Assembly (NCBI GenBank): GCA_027923505.1
Contig: BROI01000010.1
Span: 1 to 64,000 of the forward strand
Source: Mayamaea pseudoterrestris
Lineage: Eukaryota > Bacillariophyta > Bacillariophyceae > Sellaphorales > Sellaphoraceae
Length of the DNA stretch: 64,000 nt
Reading direction: 5' to 3'
Part shown: positions 57,501 to 64,000 of the stretch, piece after piece
How positions within the stretch are numbered: position 1 is the stretch's first letter
Layout: every line of letters starts with the position of its first letter
The notes under the pieces: generated by a model
What the model saw: the letters and a program-made list of their open reading frames with translations, nothing else
Told to the model about the DNA's origin: nothing
Databases searched by the model: none
Translations under genes and position numbers: made by a program

Positions 57501-60500
57501 AAACTCATTGGGTTGTTGGGTGTAGGGCATGGGGCATTGTAGTGGTATGATTCCATAATTTGAGATTGTTGGCCACACCCATCTTGTAGACCATTCCATG
57601 CTGTAGGCCTCCAGCTGAGTCAGTTTTAATACCATGTCAGACCATCCTCATGTCAATGGCACACCCTGGACATGTTTTGCATGACTCATTGGGTTGTTGG
57701 GTGATCAGGATGGGGCATTTAATAGTTATGATTCCGCCAATTTGGGGTGTTGGCCACACCCATTTGCAGATGGTGTAGGCCTCCAGGGCCAGTCCGTTTG
57801 CACCATTTCAGCCCATCCTCATGTCCAATGGCACACCTGGACATGTTTGCCTGACCTCATTGGGTTGTTGGGTGGCGGTGTGGGGCATTATGAGTGGTAT
57901 GATTCCATAATTTGCAGGTGTGGCCTTTATCTGCCAATTCCATGCTGTAGGCCTAGGCAGTCGTTTTGTACCATAATCAGCATCCTCATGTCAAGGCACA
58001 CCTGGACATGTTTGCATGACTCATTGGGTTGTTGGGTGATCAAGGGACGGAGACATTGTAATTAGGTATGATTCCATAATTTGGGGCGTTGGCCACACCC
58101 ATTTTGCAGATGGTGTGGGTTTGTTGGTGGCCAGGGCATGGGGCATAGTAGTATGATTCCCTAATTTGAGGTGTTGGCCACACCATCTTGTGAACCATTC
58201 TGGCCCCCAGGCAGTCGTGTTTGTACCGTGTCAGACCATCCTCTTGTCATTGGCACACCCTGGACATGTTTACTCATTGGGTTGTTGGGTGATCAAGGGG
58301 ACGGGGCATTGTAGTGGTATTCCATAATTTGCGGGTGTTGGCCACACCCATTTTTGCAGAATGGTGTAGGCCTTCCTGAGCAGTCCGTTTTGTACCATTT
58401 CAGCCCATCCTCATGTCAATGGCACACCTGGTCATGTTTTGCCTGACTCATTGGGTTGTTGGGTGGCCAGGGCATGGGCACTGTAGTGGTATGATTCCAT
58501 AATTTGGGGTGTTAGGCCACACCCATCTTGGGACCATTCCATGCTGTAGGCCTGTAGTCCGTTTTGCATGTCAGGCCATCCTCGCCATCAGTGGCACACC
58601 CTGGACATGTTTTTCATTGGGTTGTTGGGTGATCAGGGGGCGGGGCATTGTAGTTATGTTCCCATAATTTGGGGTGTTGGCCACACCCATTTTGTAGATG
58701 GTGTAGGCCTCTAGGCGGTCCGTTTTTTCTTCCAGCCCATCTCATGTCAACGGCACACCCTGGACATTTTGCCTGACTCATTGGGTTGTTGGGGGGCCAG
58801 GGCATGCGAGGCATTGTGTGGTATGATTCCACAATTTGGGGTGTTGGCCCACACCCATCTTGTGGACCATTCCTGTCTTCTGTGGCTCCAGAGCAGTCGT
58901 TTTGTCATGTCAGACCTCCCTCTAATGGCACACCCTGGACATGTTTTGCACTCATTGGGTTGTTGGGTGTGTCAGGGGGGGCGGGGCATTCGTAGTCAGG
59001 TATCGATTCCTTAGTTTGGGTGTTGGCCCACCCATTTTGCAGATGGTGTAGGCCTCCAGTCGGTCCGTTTTGCACTATTTCAGCCCATCCTCCTTGTCAA
59101 TGGCACACCCTGGACATGTTTTGCCATCATTGGTTTGTTGGGTGGCCCGGGGCGCAGGGGCATTGTGTGGTATGATTCACATAATTGGGGTGTTGGCCAC
59201 ACCCATCGCCTTGCCGTGTATTCCATGCTGTAGGCCTCTAGGCAGTCCGTTTTGTACCATGTGAGACCATCCTGTGTCATGGCACACCCTGGACATGTTT
59301 TGCACTGACTTGTGGTTGTTGGGTGATCAGGAGACGGGGCATTGTGTGGTATGGTTCCATATTGGGGTGTTGGCCGCCCCTTGCAGATGGTGTGGGCCCC
59401 TCCAGGCAGTCCGTTTTTACTGGCCTCTGGCCCATCCCTCTGTCAGCATGCACCCTGGACATGTTTTGCCTGACTCATTGGGTTGTTGGTGGCTTCAGGG
59501 GCATGAGGGCATTGTGTGGTATGATTCCATAATTTGGGGTGTTGGCCACACCCATGCTTGTGGACCATTCCCTCGCTGCTGTCGGCCTCCCGGGCAGTCC
59601 GTTTTTGTACACCATGTCAGATATCCTCATGTCAATGGCACACCCTGGACTGTTTTGCATGACTCATTGGGTTGTTGGGTGATCAGGGGCGGGGCATTGT
59701 GTGAGTCATGATTCCGCATTTGGGGTGTTGGCCACCCATTTTGCAGATGGTGTGGGCCTCCAGGCGGTCCGTTTTGCACCATTTCAGCCCATCACTCATG
59801 TCCATACGGCCCCTGGACATGTTTTGCCTGACTCATTGGGTTGTTGGTGGCCAGGGCATGGGGCATTTGTGTGGTCTGTTCCATAATTTGGGGTGTTGGC
59901 CGCCCCATCTTTGGACCTTCTGACTGTAGGCCTCCAGGCAGTCCGTTTTGTACCATGTCAGACCATCCTCACAATGGCTTTCACCCTGGACATGTTTGCA
60001 TGACTCATTGGGTTGTTGGTGATCAAAGGGGATGGGGCATTGTAGTGGTATGATTCATAATTTGGAGGTGTTGGCCACACCCATTTTGCAGATGGTGTGG
60101 GCCTCCGGGCGATCGTCTTTTGCACCATTTCCAGCCCATCCGTGCCCTCCCACTCATTGCGGGTTGTTGTTGGCCAGGGCATGGGGCATTCTGGTGGTAT
60201 GATTCCATAATTTGGGGTGTTGGCCACACCCATCTTGACCATTCCATGCTGTAGGCCTCCAGGCAGTTGTTCATGTCAGCCATCCTCATGTCAATGGCAC
60301 ACCCTGGACTGTGTTTGCATGACTCATTGGGTTGGGTGATCAGGGGAACGGGAGCATGTAATTAGGTATGATTCCATAATTTGGGGTGTTGGCCACCCAC
60401 TCCTTTTTGAAAGATGGTGTAGGCCTCGGGCAGTCCGTTTTGCCTGCCATTTCCAGCCCATCCTCTTGTCATCACACCCTGGACATGTTTTTGCCTGACT

Positions 60501-63500
60501 CATTGGGTTGTTGGGTGGCCCAGGGCATGGGGCATTGTTGGGTATGATTCCATAATTTGGGGTGTTGGCCACCCCTTCTTGTACTTTATTCCATGCTGTA
60601 GGCCTCCAGGCAGTCCGTTTTGTACCATGTCAGACCATCCTCATGTCAATGGCACACCCTGGACATGTTTGCATGACTCATTGGGTTGTTGGGTGATCAG
60701 GGGACGGGGCATTGTAGTGGTATGGTTTCTTAATTTGGGGTGTTGGCCACACCCATTTTGCAGATGGTGTAGGCTTCCAGGCAGTCCGTTTTGCACCATT
60801 TCAGCCTATCCTCATGTCAATGGCACACCCTCGACATGTTTTTGCCTGACTCATTGGGTTGTTGGATGTGGCCAGGGCATGGGGCATTGTAGTGGTATGA
60901 TTCCATAATTTGGGTTGTTGGCCACACCCATCTTGTAGACCATTCCATGCTGTAGGCCTAGGCAGTCCGTTTTGTACCATGTCAGACCATCCTCATGTCA
61001 GTGGCACACCCTGGACATGTTTTGCATGACTCATTGGGTTGTTGGGTGATCAGGGACGGGGCATTGTGGTGGTATGATTCTGTGGTTTTGGTGTTGGCCA
61101 CACCCATTTTGCAGATGGTGTAGGCCTCAGGCAGTCCGTTTGTTCAGCCCACATCCATGTCATGGCACACCCTGGACATGTATTGCCTGGCTCATTGGGT
61201 TGTTGGGTGGCCAGAGCATGTCGAGGCATTGTAGTAGGTATGATTCCATAATTTGGGGTGTTAGCCACACCCATCTTGTAGACCATTCCCATGGTGTAGG
61301 CCTCCAGGCAGTCCATTTTGTACCATGTCAGACCATCCTCATGTCAATGGCACACCCTGGACATATTTTGCATGACTCATTGAGTTGTTCGATATGATCA
61401 GGGGCGGGGCATTGTGTGGTATGATTCCGCCAATTTGTATGGGTTGGCCCCCCCCATTTGCAGATGGTGTGGCCTCCCAGGCAGTCAGTGTGCATTATTC
61501 AGCATCCTCATGTCAATGGCACACCCTAAACTTGTTTTGCCTGACTCATTGGGTTGTTGGGTGGCCAGGGCATGGGGCATTGTAGTGGTATGATTCCATA
61601 ATTTGGGGTGTTGGCCACACCCATCTTGTAGACCATTCCATACTGTAGATCTCCAGGCAGTCCATTTTGTGCCATGTCCAGACCATCCTCATGTCAATGG
61701 CACCCACTGGACATGTTTGCATGACTCATTGGGTTGTTGGGTGATCAAGGGACGGGGCATTATGGTAGTATGATTCCATAATTTGTATGGGTTGGCCACA
61801 CCCATTTTGCAGATGGTGTGAGCCTCCCAGGCGATCCGTTTCCATCATTTCAGCCCATCCTCATGTCAGCCGCACACCCTAAGCTTATGTTTTGCCCACG
61901 ACTCATTGGGTTGTTAATTTGGCCAGGGCATGGGGCATTGTAGGAGTATGATTCCATAATTTGGGGTGTTGGCCACACCCATCTTGTAGACCATTCCATG
62001 CTGTGAGCCTCCAGGCAGTCCGTTTTGTACCATGTCAGACCATCCACTCAAGTCAATGGCACACCCTGGACATGTTTGCATGACTCATTGGGTTGTTGGG
62101 TGATCAGGGGACGGGGCATTGTGGTGAATCAGTTCCATAGTTTGGGGTGTTGGCCCACCCATTTTGGATGGTGTGAGCCTCCAGGCAGTCCGTTTTGCAC
62201 CATTTCCGCCCCATCCCTCCAATGGCACACCCTGGACATGTTTTGCCTGGCTCATTGTGGTTTGTTGGTGAGCCGGGCATGAGAGCATTGTAGTGGTATG
62301 ATTTCCATAATTTGGGGTGTTGGCCACACCCATCTTGTAGACCATTCCATGCCTGTAGGCCTCCAGGCAGTCGTTTTGTACTGCATGTCAGCATCCCACC
62401 TCATGTCAATGGCACACCCTGGACATGTTTTGCCTGACTCATGTTGGGTGATCGGGGCGGGGCATTGGTGGCTTGTTGGGGGTTGGCCCCCCATTTGTTG
62501 CCAGATGGTGTAGGCCTCTCAGGCAGTCGTTTGCACCATTTCAGCCCATCACTCATGTCAATGGCACACCCTGGACATGTTTTGCCTGGCTCATTGGGGT
62601 TGGGTGGCCAGGGCATGGGAGCATTTTGGGGTTGATTCCATAATTTGGGGTGTTGGCCACACCCGTCTTGTAGACCATTCCATGCTGTAAGCCTCCAGGC
62701 AGTCGTTTTGTACATGTCAGACCATCCTCAAGTCAATGGCACCCTGGACATATTTTTGCCTGACTCATTGGGTTGTTGGGTGATCGGGGGGGCGATTGTG
62801 GTGGTATGATTCCATAATTTGGGGTGTTGGCCACACCCCATTTTGCAGATGGTCGTAGGCCTCGCAGGCGTCCGTTTTGCACCATTCCGGCCCATCCTCA
62901 TGTCAGCCAGCACACCCTGGACGTGTTTTGTCTGGCTCATTAGGGTTGTTGGGTGGCCGGGGCATGGGGCATTGTAGTGAGCCTTGATTCCATAATTTGG
63001 GGTGTTGGCCACACCCATCTTGTCATTATGCTCCAGCTGAGCCTCCAGGCAGTCCGTTTTGTACCATGTCAGACCATCCTCATGTCAATGGCACACCCTG
63101 GACATGTTTTGCCTGACTCATTGGGTTGTTGGGTGATCAGGGGATGGGGCATTGTGGTGGTATGGATCTCCATAATTTGGGGTGTCCACACCCATTTTGC
63201 AGATGTGCGGGCCTCCAGTCAATCCGTTGCATTTCAGCCCCATCCTCATGTCATGGCACACCCTGGACATGTTTTGCCTGGCTCATTGGGTTGTTGGGTG
63301 GCCCAGGCATGGGGGCATTGTAGTGGTATGATTCCACCAATTTGGGGTGTTGGCCACACCCATCTTGTTGAACCATTCCATGCTGTAGGCCTCCAGGCAG
63401 TCCGTTTTGTACCATGTCGGACCATCCTCATGTCAATATGGCACACCCTGGACATGTTTTGCCTGACTCATTGGGTTGTTGGGTGATCAGGGGAGGGGCA

Positions 63501-63640
63501 TTGTGGTGGTATGATTCCATAATTTTGGGGTGTTGGCCACACCCATTTTGCAGATGGTGTAGGCCTCCAGTCAGTCCGTTTTGCCCTTTTCGCCCATCCT
63601 CCAGCTCACCCTGGACATGTTTTCTGACATCATTAGTTGT
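51536..63640. repeat. SatB higher-order tandem array, ~175-bp monomers in ~350-bp A/B dimers
   Basis: About 12 kb, roughly 69 monomers. TTGGGTTGTTGGG ends each monomer. Two monomer types alternate: type A has ATCTTGTAGACCATTCCATG and TACCATGTCAGACCATCC and is followed by GGGTGATCAGGG; type B has CATTTTGCAGATGGTG and CACCATTTCAGCCCATCC and is followed by GGGTGGCCAGGGCATGG. Measured steps include 60681-60854-61034 (173 and 180 bp) and 56820-56998-57162-57339 (178, 164, 177). The plus strand is G/T-rich. Every monomer has GGTGTTGGCCACACC, an imperfect dyad around GGCC. Units show many small indels. The numerous short open frames are by-products. Confidence 0.96.
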
Positions 63641-64000
63641 GGGCGTTGAATGTCACAGCATCTGCGGGCTGAGTGGTGACAAGTTGTCACCAATATCCGT
63701 ACTGTTAAGAGACACTTGCCAGGCGCACCATCTTGTGGCGCAGCCTGAATAATGATGTTGGCACCATTCTGGTGTCATTTGGAGTGTATACATGGCCTGC
63801 TGAAGATTATTTTTGAATGTTATAGCATCTGCAGGCTGAGACTGGTGACAAGTTGTCACCAATATCTGCCATCCCCTGAGACACTAGCCAGACGCCACCA
63901 TCTTGGCGCAGCTGAATAATGAAGTTGGCACAATTCTGGTGTCATTTGGGTGTGTACATGGCCTGCTGTAGGGTTGTTTGAATGTCCGCGGCATCTGCAG
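63641..64000 (-). repeat. SatA resumed after SatB (about two units, running off the right edge)
   Basis: Minus orientation, same as 48247-51475. The core dyad GGTGACAAGTTGTCACC is present at about 63673 and 63843, 170 bp apart. Units are of the diverged kind that lacks the second inverted repeat. Confidence 0.95.

Noticed and set aside
51435-63862. Dozens of short frames on both strands rich in Trp, Pro and His
   Set aside because: By-products of the SatB and SatA monomers, repeated with the same period and broken at random by indels.
1-64000. tRNA, rRNA or snRNA genes
   Set aside because: I scanned for cloverleaf A/B-box-like and rRNA-like stretches by eye and saw none that hold up; a tRNAscan or Infernal run would be decisive.

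Overview
The window looks like nuclear DNA of a diatom or a close photosynthetic stramenopile. Three kinds of evidence point there: a fucoxanthin-chlorophyll (FCP/LHC-type) antenna protein and a phosphoglycerate kinase, both with N-terminal presequences ending in an AFAP-type plastid motif; short GT-AG introns (about 70-200 bp) in many genes; and eukaryotic genes packed closely on both strands. The species cannot be named from sequence alone.

Layout. 1-2.3 kb: a broken fragment of a Ty1/copia-like retroelement on the minus strand, running off the left edge. 2.79-5.15 kb: a tandem array of a 169-bp satellite (called SatA here), about 14 units, plus orientation. 5.3-46.7 kb: a gene island with about 17 recognisable genes. 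46.98-47.3 kb: decayed SatA relics. 47.35-48.25 kb: about five units of a ~184-bp repeat (SatC). 48.25-51.47 kb: a second SatA array, inverted relative to the first. 51.48-63.64 kb: about 12 kb of a third satellite (SatB), ~175-bp monomers arranged as alternating A/B dimers of about 350 bp. 63.64-64 kb: SatA resumes in the same orientation as before SatB.

The gene island is mostly housekeeping. It holds plastid functions (FCP, PGK, two proteins with signal-anchor-like N-termini followed by aromatic residues), translation (eIF4G-like factor, alanyl-tRNA synthetase, ribosomal protein uL22/L17, ribosome-assembly WD protein GRWD1), metabolism (aldehyde dehydrogenase, serine palmitoyltransferase subunit 1, FGAM synthase, a nicotinamidase-like hydrolase, an NmrA-like reductase), trafficking or lipid handling (SCY1-like pseudokinase, VASt-domain protein), a JMJD7-like hydroxylase, a secreted-looking ubiquilin-like UBL/STI1 protein, a bZIP factor and a mitochondrial-type [2Fe-2S] ferredoxin whose frame is interrupted. 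Many genes are divergent pairs sharing short promoters. The PGK/GRWD1 pair has a perfect TGACGT-containing dyad almost exactly midway between the two start codons.

The most unusual part is the satellite landscape. SatA carries a 17-bp perfect dyad (GGTGACAACTTGTCACC) that survives even in badly decayed units. The two main SatA arrays are inverted around the gene island. The SatB dimer array sits inside SatA as a block, with SatA resuming almost at the point where it stopped. This could be pericentromeric or subtelomeric heterochromatin, but nothing in the sequence proves a centromere. The dense small indels in 49.5-63.6 kb may partly be consensus error.
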